Source of the DNA: Chryseobacterium sp. OSA05B
GTDB taxonomy: Bacteria; Bacteroidota; Bacteroidia; Flavobacteriales; Weeksellaceae
DNA length: 64,000 nucleotides
Direction of reading: 5' to 3'
NCBI RefSeq assembly: GCF_019970065.1
Contig: NZ_JAHXYH010000006.1
Coordinates: 204,047 to 268,046 of the forward strand
This document shows positions 15,289 to 24,193 of this stretch, in pieces. Under the pieces are notes generated by a model. That model did no database searches and was not told the DNA's origin. It saw only the letters and a program-made list of their open reading frames with translations. Position 1 is the first letter of the stretch, and each line of letters begins with the position of its first letter. Position numbers and translations under genes: made by a program.

Positions 15289-17021
15289 TACAGCAGACCT
15301 TTAATATGTTTGTAATTGGTTTTCACCGTATCCAGAACTTCTTCCATTTTGCCACCCAACATCAGCTGAGCCATAGATTTTGTCATGCCCAATACCTGAT
15401 CGAAATCTATTTTCGGAGGAAGAGCCAGTGCATTTGGATTTGTAAAGATATTGAGAAGGTAAGGTCCGTTATAGGCCAAGCATTCTTTTATAGCGTCTTC
15501 CACTTCTTCAGGTTTGTGAACGTTTTTTCCGGGATAGCCCATCGCCTGTGCTACCATGGCAAAATCCGGATTGATCATATCCGTTTCATTGTCCGGCATT
15601 CCGCCTACTTCCATTTCCAGTTTTACCATTCCAAGGGTCCGGTTATTAAAAACAATTAACTTGACAGGAAGTTTATATTGGAAGATCGTGGCCATATCTC
15701 CGAGAAGCATAGACAGTCCGCCATCTCCGCAGAGGGCAATTACTTCTCTGCCCGGATGCGCCAAAGACGCTCCTATAGCCATCGGCATAGCATTGGCCAT
15801 GGATCCGTGATTGAAAGATCCCAGCATTTTTCTTTCGCCGGTTCCTGTAATAAATCTGGCACCCCATACACAGCACATGCCTGTATCTACCGTAAAAATG
15901 GCATCTTTTTTGGCCAGCTGATCTAAAGTATGTGTTACGTATTCAGGTTGAATAGCGTCTTCCTTTCCGGAATCTTTCACATAGGTAAGCTGACTCTCTT
16001 TTACTTTTTCATAAAATGCCAGCTGCTCATTCAGAAAGTGGACATCTGTTTTTTCTTCAAGTAAAGGCAGTAAAGCTTTAATGGTTTCCTTTACATCTCC
16101 CGCCAGTCCCAGCTCCAGTTTCGCTCTTCTTCCCAGCCTTTCAGGGCTTTCATCGATCTGAACAATTTTATTTTTAACTGGCATGAACTTTTGATAGGGG
16201 AAATCAGTTCCCAACATGATCAGAAGATCAGCCTCGTGCATGGCATGATAAGCGGATGGAAATCCAAGAAGACCCGTAAGTCCCACTTCATTTGGATTAT
16301 TGGGCTGAATGGCCATCTTCCCTCGGAAAGAATACCCTACCGGAGCTTTTAAAAATTTTGAAAGTTCTACTACCTCAGCATTAGCTTCTCCCGCTCCGAT
16401 TCCACAATAAAGGGTTACTTTTTTACTTTCATTAATTAAAGTTGCCAGACGTTTCAATTCATCATCAGAAGGTCTGATCACCGGATTTGTTTTAAATATC
16501 TGGGTGGAAGTAGATCCTTCTTCGGCATCAAGTTCTGACACATCTCCGGGAAGTCCGATCACGGCAACTCCCTTTTTTGAAATAGCGTGCTGGATCGCTG
16601 TCTGCAATGTTCTCTGCACCTGTTCAGGCCTGGTGATCATCTGATTGTAGTGGCTGCAGTCATCAAACAGTTTTATGGTATTGGTTTCCTGGAAATAATC
16701 CATCCCCATTTCATCACTCGGAATAGTGGACGCGATGACCAGCATCGGAACATGGGATTTGTGTGCCTCGTAGACTCCATTGATTAAATGAACATGTCCC
16801 GGACCACAGCTTCCTGCACACACCGCAAAACCATCAAGTTCAGCTTCTGCCGCTGCTGCATAGGCACCTACTTCTTCATGTCTTACATGGATCCATTCGA
16901 TGCTGCTTTTTTTAACGGCAATATTAAGATGATTAAGACTGTCGCCGGTTACTGCATAAATTCTTTTCACATTGGCATTTTCGAGCATTTCAACAATCTG
17001 CTCTGCTATGTTTTTAGCCAT
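15288..17021 (-). CDS. poxB: Thiamine-diphosphate pyruvate oxidase/dehydrogenase (PoxB-like)
   Basis: The 577-residue protein has the three-domain ThDP oxidase layout: an N-terminal PYR domain with the catalytic glutamate in IHVRHEEVGAYAA, a central domain, and a C-terminal PP domain with the ThDP motif ALCGDGGLSMLLGD followed by NNRTLGMVKLE. The phrases match PoxB-type enzymes, which decarboxylate pyruvate to acetate and pass electrons to quinone via FAD. The C-terminal membrane-activation segment is not obvious. It is coupled to an MFS transporter downstream. Acetolactate synthase is a less likely alternative. Confidence 0.85.
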   Translation of the reverse strand: MAKNIAEQIVEMLENANVKRIYAVTGDSLNHLNIAVKKSSIEWIHVRHEEVGAYAAAAEAELDGFAVCAGSCGPGHVHLINGVYEAHKSHVPMLVIASTIPSDEMGMDYFQETNTIKLFDDCSHYNQMITRPEQVQRTLQTAIQHAISKKGVAVIGLPGDVSELDAEEGSTSTQIFKTNPVIRPSDDELKRLATLINESKKVTLYCGIGAGEANAEVVELSKFLKAPVGYSFRGKMAIQPNNPNEVGLTGLLGFPSAYHAMHEADLLIMLGTDFPYQKFMPVKNKIVQIDESPERLGRRAKLELGLAGDVKETIKALLPLLEEKTDVHFLNEQLAFYEKVKESQLTYVKDSGKEDAIQPEYVTHTLDQLAKKDAIFTVDTGMCCVWGARFITGTGERKMLGSFNHGSMANAMPMAIGASLAHPGREVIALCGDGGLSMLLGDMATIFQYKLPVKLIVFNNRTLGMVKLEMEVGGMPDNETDMINPDFAMVAQAMGYPGKNVHKPEEVEDAIKECLAYNGPYLLNIFTNPNALALPPKIDFDQVLGMTKSMAQLMLGGKMEEVLDTVKTNYKHIKGLL

Positions 17022-17354
17022 AATTACTATTTTTTGGTGGTTATTTTAGTTATAGAATACTGAGAAAATATAGATATAACGCAAGCCTTTTTACTATAAA
17101 AAATCCTTACCTCTCTCAAATTTAGCTAATAAATTATAATTCCTATCCCTATAAACTATTAAAATTTCATCATATTGAACTAAGCTTAACCTGAATTCAG
17201 GTTAAATTGGAGAATGAAAGTTATGGTTTTGGGATATGTGTGAGCTGGCTTTCAGTTGCTGGTTGCTTATCTTGATCACTAAACCTCTAGCTTCTAACTT
17301 CTAATAACAAAAACTCCGCATCAATGTGCGGAGCCTTTGTTATTTATGTGGATA
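17022..17354. other. Intergenic region between poxB and lysA
   Basis: No gene is seen in these 333 bases. The left part (17060-17200) is very AT-rich and should hold the poxB promoter on minus; a TATATTTTC box there is only a near match. The right end carries the lysA terminator. Confidence 0.5.
17314..17333 (-). terminator. Terminator after lysA
   Basis: The arms CTCCGCA and TGCGGAG enclose six bases. On minus the hairpin is followed by TTTTTGTTATT. It lies about 20 nt past the lysA stop. Confidence 0.8.
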
Positions 17355-18554
17355 TTAAATTACTTCTATCTGATTTCTTAGCAGATCTTCAAACTCGTCT
17401 CTTTTACGAATAAGGAGCGCTTTTCCGTCTAAGAATAATACTTCAGCCGGTTTTAATCTTGAATTAAAGTTGGAACTCATTTCAAAGCCGTAAGCTCCTG
17501 CATTATGAAAAGCCAGAATATCACCTTCTCTTACTTCATTCAGCTTTCTGTCCCATGCAAAAGTATCGGTTTCACAGATGTTTCCTACAACCGTATAGAT
17601 TCTTTCCGCTCCTTTTGGATTGGAAAGGTTTTCGATCTTGTGATAAGAGTCATAGAACATCGGACGGATCAGGTGGTTAAATCCTGAATTTACTCCTACG
17701 AATACAGTAGCTGTCGTTTGCTTGATGACATTAGCTTTTACTAAAAGATATCCGCTTTTTCCTACTAAGAATTTTCCTGGTTCAAACCATAATTCGAATT
17801 TTCTTCCTGTAGATTTTGTAAAATCGGATATTACTTTTTCCACCTTCTTACCTAATGTTCTCACGTCCGTTTCTTCTTCACTGTCCTGATACGGAATTTT
17901 GAAGCCGCTTCCCATATCAAGATATTTAAGATTAGGAAAATGCTCAGACAGTTCCAGCATGATATCCAGTGCCTGAAGGAAAACGTCCGGATCCTTGATC
18001 TCGCTTCCTGTGTGCATGTGAAGACCTTCCACATTAAGGTTGGTACTTTTCATGACTCTTTCGATATGACGAACCTGGTGGATAGAAATCCCGAACTTGC
18101 TGTCGATATGTCCCGTTGAAATTTTATAGTTTCCGCCTGCGAAAATATGCGGATTGATTCTTACAAGGATCGGATACGTATTTCCGTATTTATTCCCGAA
18201 CTGCTCAAGAATAGAAATATTATCTATGTTAATATGAACTCCGAAAGCCATTGCTTCTTCTATTTCAGCCAGGTCAACACAATTGGGAGTAAAGAGGATT
18301 TTCTCTTTCGGAAACCCTACTTTTAGTCCTAATCTGACTTCATTAATAGATACGCAATCCAAAGAAGCACCCAAGTTCTTGACGTACTTTAAAATGTTGA
18401 TGTTTGTCAACGCCTTTGCCGCATAGAAAAACTTTGTGTGTTTTAAAAAAGAAGATGTAAGTTTCTCGTATTGAACTTTGATGGATTCAGCATCATAAAC
18501 ATACACCGGGGAGCCAAAATCATTGGCAATCTTTAATAATTCTTTTGAATTCAT
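17355..18554 (-). CDS. lysA: Diaminopimelate decarboxylase
   Basis: The 399-residue PLP enzyme of fold type III makes lysine from meso-diaminopimelate, the final biosynthetic step. The PLP lysine is K47 in FFYAAKALTN. The barrel has HMHTGSEI and the glycine loop LDMGSGFKIPY, and the C-terminal domain has WFEPGKFLVG and the active-site cysteine of VGNICETDTFA. The start at 18554 is only about 17 nt downstream of a strong intrinsic terminator, so expression must depend on reading through it (see 18578-18604 and 18636-18707). Confidence 0.95.
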   Translation of the reverse strand: MNSKELLKIANDFGSPVYVYDAESIKVQYEKLTSSFLKHTKFFYAAKALTNINILKYVKNLGASLDCVSINEVRLGLKVGFPKEKILFTPNCVDLAEIEEAMAFGVHINIDNISILEQFGNKYGNTYPILVRINPHIFAGGNYKISTGHIDSKFGISIHQVRHIERVMKSTNLNVEGLHMHTGSEIKDPDVFLQALDIMLELSEHFPNLKYLDMGSGFKIPYQDSEEETDVRTLGKKVEKVISDFTKSTGRKFELWFEPGKFLVGKSGYLLVKANVIKQTTATVFVGVNSGFNHLIRPMFYDSYHKIENLSNPKGAERIYTVVGNICETDTFAWDRKLNEVREGDILAFHNAGAYGFEMSSNFNSRLKPAEVLFLDGKALLIRKRDEFEDLLRNQIEVI

Positions 18555-18577
18555 AATTTCATTTTAACATAAAAAAA

Positions 18578-18604
18578 GGCAGATTCTTAGATAAAGAGCC
18601 TGCC
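18578..18604 (-). terminator. Terminator hairpin just upstream of lysA (candidate attenuator)
   Basis: On minus the arms begin GGCAGGCTCTT and end AAGAATCTGCC, with one mismatch and a G-T pair, followed directly by TTTTTTTATG. The T run ends 17 nt before the lysA ATG. No promoter can fit between hairpin and gene, so the hairpin must lie inside the lysA leader. It could also end transcripts of the upstream exonuclease gene. Confidence 0.7.
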
Positions 18605-18635
18605 ACATTGATTATTTTTATGCAAGACAAGTCTT

Positions 18636-18707
18636 TTAAATATTCCAAACCTTAGAGAACTTTACAGTTCCCTTCTTTCCAGTTTTTATTTGTTTAAAAT
18701 GTTGCAT
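18636..18707 (-). CDS. Lysine-rich leader peptide upstream of lysA (candidate)
   Basis: A 23-codon minus-strand frame from ATG 18707 to TAA 18636 encodes MQHFKQIKTGKK followed by GTVKFSKVWNI. Six of 23 residues are lysine. It begins about 20 nt after a TATTTTTG promoter box and ends about 31 nt before the terminator hairpin ahead of lysA. Inside the frame an 8-bp hairpin (AGGGAACT-GTAA-AGTTCTCT) could act as a pause or alternative structure. This is the geometry of ribosome-mediated attenuation by the pathway's own amino acid. AT-rich DNA encodes Lys easily, so chance cannot be excluded. Confidence 0.45.
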   Translation of the reverse strand: MQHFKQIKTGKKGTVKFSKVWNI

Positions 18708-18726
18708 TGCTTCTATTTATTTTTTA

Positions 18727-18734
18727 CAAAAATA
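18727..18734 (-). promoter_or_regulatory. -7 promoter element for lysA leader
   Basis: Read on minus the box is TATTTTTG, matching TAnnTTTG, about 20 nt before the leader peptide ATG and 173 nt before lysA. No clear -33 TTG is present. Confidence 0.45.
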
Positions 18735-18813
18735 CTATTTATTTTTTATTTCAGGAAAATTGATTTTAAGGCATCTCCTTTTTGATAGAACTCTTACATT
18801 CTAAAACTCATTG

Positions 18814-20037
18814 CTATTTAGGCAATGGCAATGTCTCAAAATCTCCGCGAAGAAGCGCTAATTGAAGATCATTATGCAAATCTGTAGAAGGCAATGGAAG
18901 ATCAATTTTCAGTTTCGCAATCTTGCTCATCGTTTGAATCTGCGTAAACAGGTCGTAAAAACCATAAGACATGATTTTTCCGTTTTCAATAATCAGGAAC
19001 ATTTTTTCACCTAATTTTCTTCCCTGTCCCAGCCAAAGTTCATTTCTCTTTCTGAAATCGATCTTTTTCATGAAAGCATTAACATCGTTAAATTCTTCAT
19101 GAAGATTGATAAACTGAACGGCTTTTGTTCCCTGCGTAAATGATCTGAATTTCAGGATTGGCTTTTCTGTTTTGTTGAGCTTATTCTTTTCAACAATGTA
19201 TTTATTGTTTCTGAAATAAAGCCCGAACTGAAATGTTTCTCTTTTTTTGATGTTCTTGGAATTCAGGATCAGTTTGGCGATAATATCTGTTCCCGTAAGC
19301 TCATAATTGATCTGTTCCACCTCTTTCTGAAGCTCTTCCCACTTCTTGGACTTGGAATTAAAGATCTTCTTTGAAAATTTATTGATATCCTGAACATAAT
19401 CTGATAAAATGATTTTCCCTGCTTCGTTCTGGAAGTAGACAAAACCTTTTTCATTCGGAAGATCTTGGGTCAGGACTTTAATCTTATTAATGTAGGTCTT
19501 GGCATTGGTTTCGTCATGTTGCTTCTGGATAATCTCATTCTCTGTATCTTTTGAGATCAGAAGCTTGAACAGTTCCAACGTTGCCCTTGCATCCCCTTCT
19601 GCTCTGTGGTGGTTCGTTAATGGAATCCCCAACGATTTAACCAGTTTTCCCAATGAGTAGCTTACCTCATCCGGAATCATTTTCTTCGCCAAAGGAATCG
19701 TATCTAAAGTATTGGTCTGAAAATCATAACCCAGCCTTTTGAAAGACTGGCGCAGCATCCTGTAATCAAAATCAATATTATGCCCTACAAGCGTTGTATT
19801 CTGAGTGATCTCAATGACTCTTTTGGCTATTTCGTGAAATTTAGGCGCGGTTTTAACCATTTTGGGCGTAATACTTGTCAGTTTCTGCACAAAAGGGGTG
19901 ATGTCACTTTCAGGATTTACGAGAGATATAAACTGGTCAGTGATTTTCTGACCATCGTACCTGTAGATGGCTATATCTATAATGCATTCATTTCTATAAC
20001 CTGCACCATTACTTTCTATATCTATAATCGAATACAT
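18814..20037 (-). CDS. DnaQ-like exonuclease with degenerate GIY-YIG region
   Basis: The 407-residue protein has an N-terminal DEDDh 3'-5' exonuclease domain: DxE in YSIIDIESNG, VGHNIDFDYRMLRQ, and HHRAEGDARAT carrying the catalytic H and D. From about residue 195 it follows the exonuclease/UvrC-like fusion seen in Bacteroidota, but the GIY-YIG nuclease core is eroded: the first motif reads KGFVYFQ and the YIG block reads LSDYVQD. The UvrC-like continuation (ELTGTDIIAKLIL) is still visible. So the exonuclease should be active while the second nuclease is probably dead. The cellular role (repair or RNA trimming) is not evident. Confidence 0.82.
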   Translation of the reverse strand: MYSIIDIESNGAGYRNECIIDIAIYRYDGQKITDQFISLVNPESDITPFVQKLTSITPKMVKTAPKFHEIAKRVIEITQNTTLVGHNIDFDYRMLRQSFKRLGYDFQTNTLDTIPLAKKMIPDEVSYSLGKLVKSLGIPLTNHHRAEGDARATLELFKLLISKDTENEIIQKQHDETNAKTYINKIKVLTQDLPNEKGFVYFQNEAGKIILSDYVQDINKFSKKIFNSKSKKWEELQKEVEQINYELTGTDIIAKLILNSKNIKKRETFQFGLYFRNNKYIVEKNKLNKTEKPILKFRSFTQGTKAVQFINLHEEFNDVNAFMKKIDFRKRNELWLGQGRKLGEKMFLIIENGKIMSYGFYDLFTQIQTMSKIAKLKIDLPLPSTDLHNDLQLALLRGDFETLPLPK

Positions 20038-20154
20038 TGAGTTGTAGTTATACTGCTATTTTTTATGATTAATATTAATAATTTCCTTCATCATCAGCCT
20101 GGAGCATAAAGTTATAAAGCTTAGTACATAACCCATGCCATCTGTCTATACTAG

Positions 20155-20331
20155 CTATAATTGTATCTGCTGTCCATCTTTGATATTCAATACAAATACC
20201 ATAGAAATTACATACAGACCGATCCCTGAAATTATTCCTCCAAATAACTGACAGAGCCATTTTTTATCCGCCGGCAAAGGCAGTCCTGCTAAAATAACAA
20301 AAAATATGTCAAAAAAAAGTAAACCGGGCAT
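20155..20331 (-). CDS. 58-residue two-helix membrane protein
   Basis: A minus-strand frame from ATG 20331 to TAG 20155 encodes 58 residues with two hydrophobic helices: MPGLLFFDIFFVILAGLPLP, then a charged turn ADKKWLCQ, then LFGGIISGIGLYVISMVFVL and a polar tail NIKDGQQIQL. AAGGGG lies 4 nt before the ATG, a good Shine-Dalgarno, and a TGA in frame just upstream sets the start. It sits alone between the HerA-like gene and the exonuclease gene, same strand. I do not recognise a family. The composition is convincing for a small inner-membrane protein. Confidence 0.6.
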   Translation of the reverse strand: MPGLLFFDIFFVILAGLPLPADKKWLCQLFGGIISGIGLYVISMVFVLNIKDGQQIQL

Positions 20332-20435
20332 TGATCCCCTTCATAACCGGATTCAAAACAGCCAGTACGATCCATTAAAAAACTGATACTCTTTTCTTAG
20401 CAGGATTATATTTATATCGAATTAATTTTAAGATA

Positions 20436-21962
20436 CTATCTCTTTCTTCCACCCAGTCCGAACATTCCCAGGATGGCTTTTGCTCCTTCACGCATCAACG
20501 TGCTGGTGAATGTTCTTCCGGCTTTGCTTTGAAGCACCTGCTCAAACATTCCCGGCTCTTCTTTTAGTGGTCTGGATTTTTGGGTTGGTGCAGGATTCTG
20601 TGCGGCCTGCTCCATTCTGTTCGTTAATATTTCGTAAGCTGATTCTTTATCAACAGGCACTTCATATTTGGCAACTAAAGCTGAATTCCCTGTTAATTCC
20701 GAAATTTCTGCATCACTTAAAACATCCATTCTGGATTCCGGAGAGATCAGATACGTATGAACAAGTGGTGTAGGAATTCCTTTTTCATCCAAAGCGGTGA
20801 CAAAAGCTTCTCCGATTCCCAGATTCTGAATCAGGCTGGATGCGTTATAAAATTCCGTGGTAGGGTAATTTTCTACAGCTTTCGTGATTTCTTTTTTATC
20901 TTTTGCCGTAAACCCTCTCAAAGCATGCTGAATCTTTAATCCCAGCTGAGACAAAACATTTTCAGGAACATCGCCCGGAATCTGAGTGATAAAGTAAATA
21001 CCCACTCCTTTGGAACGGATCAGCTTGACCATTGTCTCAATCTGTGAAAGCAATGCTTTTGAAGCTTCATCAAAAATCAGGTGGGCTTCATCGATGAAAA
21101 GAACTAATTTAGGCTTTCCGCTGTCTCCTTCTTCAGGGAAAGTCATATAAATTTCAGCAAAAAGCGAAAGCATAAATGTGGAGAACAGCTGTGGCTTACT
21201 TTGGATCTCAGCTACTCTTAAAATATTTACGACTCCTTTTCCATCTCTGATTTCAAGAAGATCATGAACATCAAAACTTAATTCACCGAAGAAATCAGAT
21301 GCTCCCTGCTGCTCCAGTGCAACAATAGACCTTAGAATAGTTCCCAAAGAAGCCGAAGCGATGGATCCGTAGTTGGCTGCCAGTTCAGCTTTTCCCTGTG
21401 CATTATCTGTTACGTATTGCAGAACTTTCTTTAAATCATTTAAATCAATTAATGGAAGACCTTTATCATCACAATATTTGAAAACAATAGACATGATACT
21501 CTGCTGGGTATCATTCAGCTCAAGAATTTTGCTTAATAAAACCGGTCCGAATTCTGTCACGGTCGCCCTCAGCTTCACTCCTTTCCCACCGGAAATACTC
21601 ATCAATTCTACCGGAAAAGCTTGTGGATTGTAAGGAAGCTGGGTTTTAGCATATCTTTCTTCAATGATGGGATTCATCTGCCCGGTTTCTGCAATTCCTG
21701 AAAAGTCACCTTTAATATCCAACACCAAAGAAGGAACTCCTGCGTGAGAAAGCTGTTCTGCAAAAACCTGAAGTGTTTTGGTTTTCCCAGTTCCTGTAGC
21801 ACCCGCAATAAGTCCGTGTCGGTTGATAGTCTTCAAAGGAATCGTTACATTTACTTCCGGAACTACTTCCCCGTCCAGCATTCCTTTTCCTAATATAATG
21901 TGTTCTCCTTTTGGAGTATATCTTGCATTTAGTTCTTCAATAAATTGTGTTTTATCTGCCAT
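20436..21962 (-). CDS. HerA-like ATPase (DUF853 family)
   Basis: The 508-residue protein has Walker A GLIAGATGTGKTKTLQ near residue 55, LVLDIKGDFSGIAE, Walker B KLVLFIDEAHLIFDEA and the sensor phrase VGIYFITQIPGDVPENVLSQLGLKIQHALR. These identify the DUF853 branch of the HerA/FtsK superfamily (YjgR in E. coli). HerA relatives pump DNA in end resection, but the DUF853 role is not established. The C-terminal ~100 residues are less conserved and end GMFGLGGRKR. It stands alone with ~380 nt of empty upstream sequence. Confidence 0.88.
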   Translation of the reverse strand: MADKTQFIEELNARYTPKGEHIILGKGMLDGEVVPEVNVTIPLKTINRHGLIAGATGTGKTKTLQVFAEQLSHAGVPSLVLDIKGDFSGIAETGQMNPIIEERYAKTQLPYNPQAFPVELMSISGGKGVKLRATVTEFGPVLLSKILELNDTQQSIMSIVFKYCDDKGLPLIDLNDLKKVLQYVTDNAQGKAELAANYGSIASASLGTILRSIVALEQQGASDFFGELSFDVHDLLEIRDGKGVVNILRVAEIQSKPQLFSTFMLSLFAEIYMTFPEEGDSGKPKLVLFIDEAHLIFDEASKALLSQIETMVKLIRSKGVGIYFITQIPGDVPENVLSQLGLKIQHALRGFTAKDKKEITKAVENYPTTEFYNASSLIQNLGIGEAFVTALDEKGIPTPLVHTYLISPESRMDVLSDAEISELTGNSALVAKYEVPVDKESAYEILTNRMEQAAQNPAPTQKSRPLKEEPGMFEQVLQSKAGRTFTSTLMREGAKAILGMFGLGGRKR

Positions 21963-22341
21963 CTGATCTTTTTTAACTTATAAATATAAAAGTTTTTGTA
22001 AAATATTTGGGTATTAAAGTCATATTACATAATAATCTTAGTTAATACGACGGAAAAAAATAGGTCAAACCCATCCTTTGCAAATTTTAAACCATGAAGT
22101 GAAATACACTGGACACAATGTCTTTAAACAAAGGCACTACATAATTATTTTCACTTCCTGAGCATGATAAAAAACAGTCTCCAAAATTAAGGTTCTTTCT
22201 TCCCTGTTTTTCGTTTGAAAACAAAGGGCTTTAAGGCTTACAGCCGCATAATATTGAAATAAACTATCGTCCGGATTTAACATTTCGTTTACAATTCATC
22301 TAATACTTTGTATCTTTATCTAAAATTTAAAAAAGATCCCA
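21963..22341. other. Divergent intergenic region
   Basis: These 379 AT-rich bases separate the HerA-like gene (minus) from the CstB-like gene (plus). I see no gene or clear hairpin. A TATCTTTA sequence about 30 nt before 22342 is a near match to the -7 consensus. Confidence 0.4.
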
Positions 22342-23751
22342 ATGAAAATTGAACAAATATATACGGGCTGTCTGGCTCAGGGTGCCTATTATATTGTATC
22401 AGAAAATGAAGCTGTGATTATTGATCCGCTGAGAGAGGTAAAACCTTATCTGGATCGCCTTGACAAAGACAATGTAACTTTAAAATATATTTTCGAGACC
22501 CATTTCCACGCGGATTTTGTTTCAGGACATTTGGATCTGAGTAAAAAGACAGGAGCTCCTATTGTTTACGGACCTACTGCCCAGCCTGCATTTGAGGCTA
22601 TCATCGCTGAAGACAACCAGATCTTTGAGATCGGAAACATAAAAATAAAAGTACTTCACACTCCCGGACATACGATGGAGAGTACCACTTATCTCTTAAT
22701 CGACGAAAATGGAACTGAAACCGCTATTTTCACCGGCGATACTCTGTTTTTAGGGGATGTTGGAAGACCTGACCTTGCGCAGAAAGCAACCAATCTTACT
22801 CAGGAAGATCTTGCAGGAATTCTGTATGACAGTCTTCACAGCAAAATCCTTCCACTGGATGACAGCATTACGGTGTATCCTGCACACGGCGCCGGTTCAG
22901 CATGCGGAAAAAATATGCAGAAAGAAACCGTGGACATTCTGGGAAATCAGAAAAAAACCAATTACGCCCTTAATCAGCCGGACAAAGAATCATTTATCAG
23001 AGAAGTTCTTGACGGTCTTACCGCTCCACCGAAGTATTTCGGAATGAATGTGGCGATGAACAAAGGCGGATACGAAAGCCTTGATGTGGTGATGAATAAA
23101 GGATTAAGCCCTATTGCTGCCGAAGATTTTGAAGCTTTTGCAGAAGAAACAGGTGCATTGATTTTAGATACCAGAAGCCCTGCAGAATTCCATAAAGGAT
23201 TTATTCCAAATTCTGTCAACATAGGCTTGAAAGGAGATTTCGCACCATGGGTTGGAAATATGATCGTAGATGTGAAGCACCCTATTCTGCTTGTAGCCGA
23301 CGAAGGAACTGAAGAAGAAGTAATTACCCGATTAAGCAGAGTCGGATTCGACAATGTGGTAGGATATTTAGACGGAAGCTTTGCATCATGGAAATCTACC
23401 GGAAAAGAAACTGACGAAATTAAAAGAATATCTCCCGCTGAATTCGCAGAACAGTTTACAGAAAATGCCAAAGTGATTGATGTGAGAAAGCTGAGCGAGT
23501 ATTCTGCTGAACATGTTGACAATGCATACAACAAACCGTTGGACACCATCAGTGACTGGGTAAAGACCATTGATGATTCTGAACATTTCTTCCTGCACTG
23601 TGCCGGAGGATACAGAAGCATGATCGCCGCAAGCATCCTTAACGCTCATGGAATCAGAAACTTTACAGAAATAGAAGGAGGTTTCAGCGGCATCAAAAAA
23701 ACAGAAAAATTCCCGACTACAGATTTTGTTTGTCAGTCAAAAACATTATAG
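22342..23751 (+). CDS. CstB-like persulfide dioxygenase-rhodanese fusion
   Basis: The 469-residue protein starts with an ETHE1-type metallo-beta-lactamase domain (iron ligands H54 and H56 in THFHADF, HTPGHTMES, and D in TGDTLFLGDVGRPDLA). A first rhodanese-like domain (~255-355) has lost the cysteine (ILLVADEGTEEE). A second (~365-465) keeps it in LHCAGGYRSMIAAS. The order dioxygenase, dead rhodanese, active rhodanese matches staphylococcal CstB, which oxidises persulfides to sulfite/thiosulfate. The usual HADH is HADF here. It is followed at once by a rhodanese lipoprotein and a thioredoxin, so the trio looks like a sulfide/persulfide detoxification operon. Confidence 0.85.
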   Translation: MKIEQIYTGCLAQGAYYIVSENEAVIIDPLREVKPYLDRLDKDNVTLKYIFETHFHADFVSGHLDLSKKTGAPIVYGPTAQPAFEAIIAEDNQIFEIGNIKIKVLHTPGHTMESTTYLLIDENGTETAIFTGDTLFLGDVGRPDLAQKATNLTQEDLAGILYDSLHSKILPLDDSITVYPAHGAGSACGKNMQKETVDILGNQKKTNYALNQPDKESFIREVLDGLTAPPKYFGMNVAMNKGGYESLDVVMNKGLSPIAAEDFEAFAEETGALILDTRSPAEFHKGFIPNSVNIGLKGDFAPWVGNMIVDVKHPILLVADEGTEEEVITRLSRVGFDNVVGYLDGSFASWKSTGKETDEIKRISPAEFAEQFTENAKVIDVRKLSEYSAEHVDNAYNKPLDTISDWVKTIDDSEHFFLHCAGGYRSMIAASILNAHGIRNFTEIEGGFSGIKKTEKFPTTDFVCQSKTL

Positions 23752-23752
23752 C

Positions 23753-24130
23753 ATGCTGAAAGGAAAGATTTTCGGATATATTCTGATTTCTAGTTTAGCG
23801 TTAACAGCCTGTAAAACAAAATCTACAGCTGATCATCCAAAAGCAGACATCAAACAAATAGTCAAGAGTTCTGATATCACGCTGGTAGATGTAAGAATTC
23901 CGGAACAGTATGAGGCAGGGACCGCAAAAGGCGCTATCAACATTCCTTTAGCTGAAATAGAGAACAATATCGATTCGCTGAAAGGCAAAAAGGTGGTTGT
24001 TTTCTGCAATAAGGGAATTCAGGCTGATCAGGCTATGGACATCTTAAAGAAAAACGGCGTAGAAGCCTACGACGGTACAACCTGGAAAAATGTAAAAGCT
24101 ATTCAGGAAGAGAACACCTCCGGAAAATAA
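23753..24130 (+). CDS. Rhodanese-domain lipoprotein
   Basis: I place the start at the ATG at 23753, one base after the CstB-like stop; the longer frame from 23726 lacks a sensible N-terminus. The 125-residue protein has a lipoprotein signal (YILISSLALTAC) and one rhodanese domain (ITLVDVRIPEQYEAG, AINIPLAEIENNI) with the active cysteine in VVVFCNKGIQADQAM. It would act in the periplasm as a sulfur transferase, complementing the cytoplasmic fusion enzyme upstream. Confidence 0.85.
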   Translation: MLKGKIFGYILISSLALTACKTKSTADHPKADIKQIVKSSDITLVDVRIPEQYEAGTAKGAINIPLAEIENNIDSLKGKKVVVFCNKGIQADQAMDILKKNGVEAYDGTTWKNVKAIQEENTSGK

Positions 24131-24193
24131 AATATAATGAGCCATCAGGATTTATCTCAATGAAGTTCTGATGGTGTACAAAAAACCAAAACT

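Noticed and set aside
18555..18813. Lysine riboswitch upstream of lysA
   Set aside because: The leader is only about 170 nt and I do not recognise the conserved L-box core; a peptide attenuator fits better.
20306..20386. 26-codon plus-strand frame MSKKSKPGIDPLHNR...
   Set aside because: It overlaps the start of the better-supported 58-aa membrane protein on minus and has no other support.
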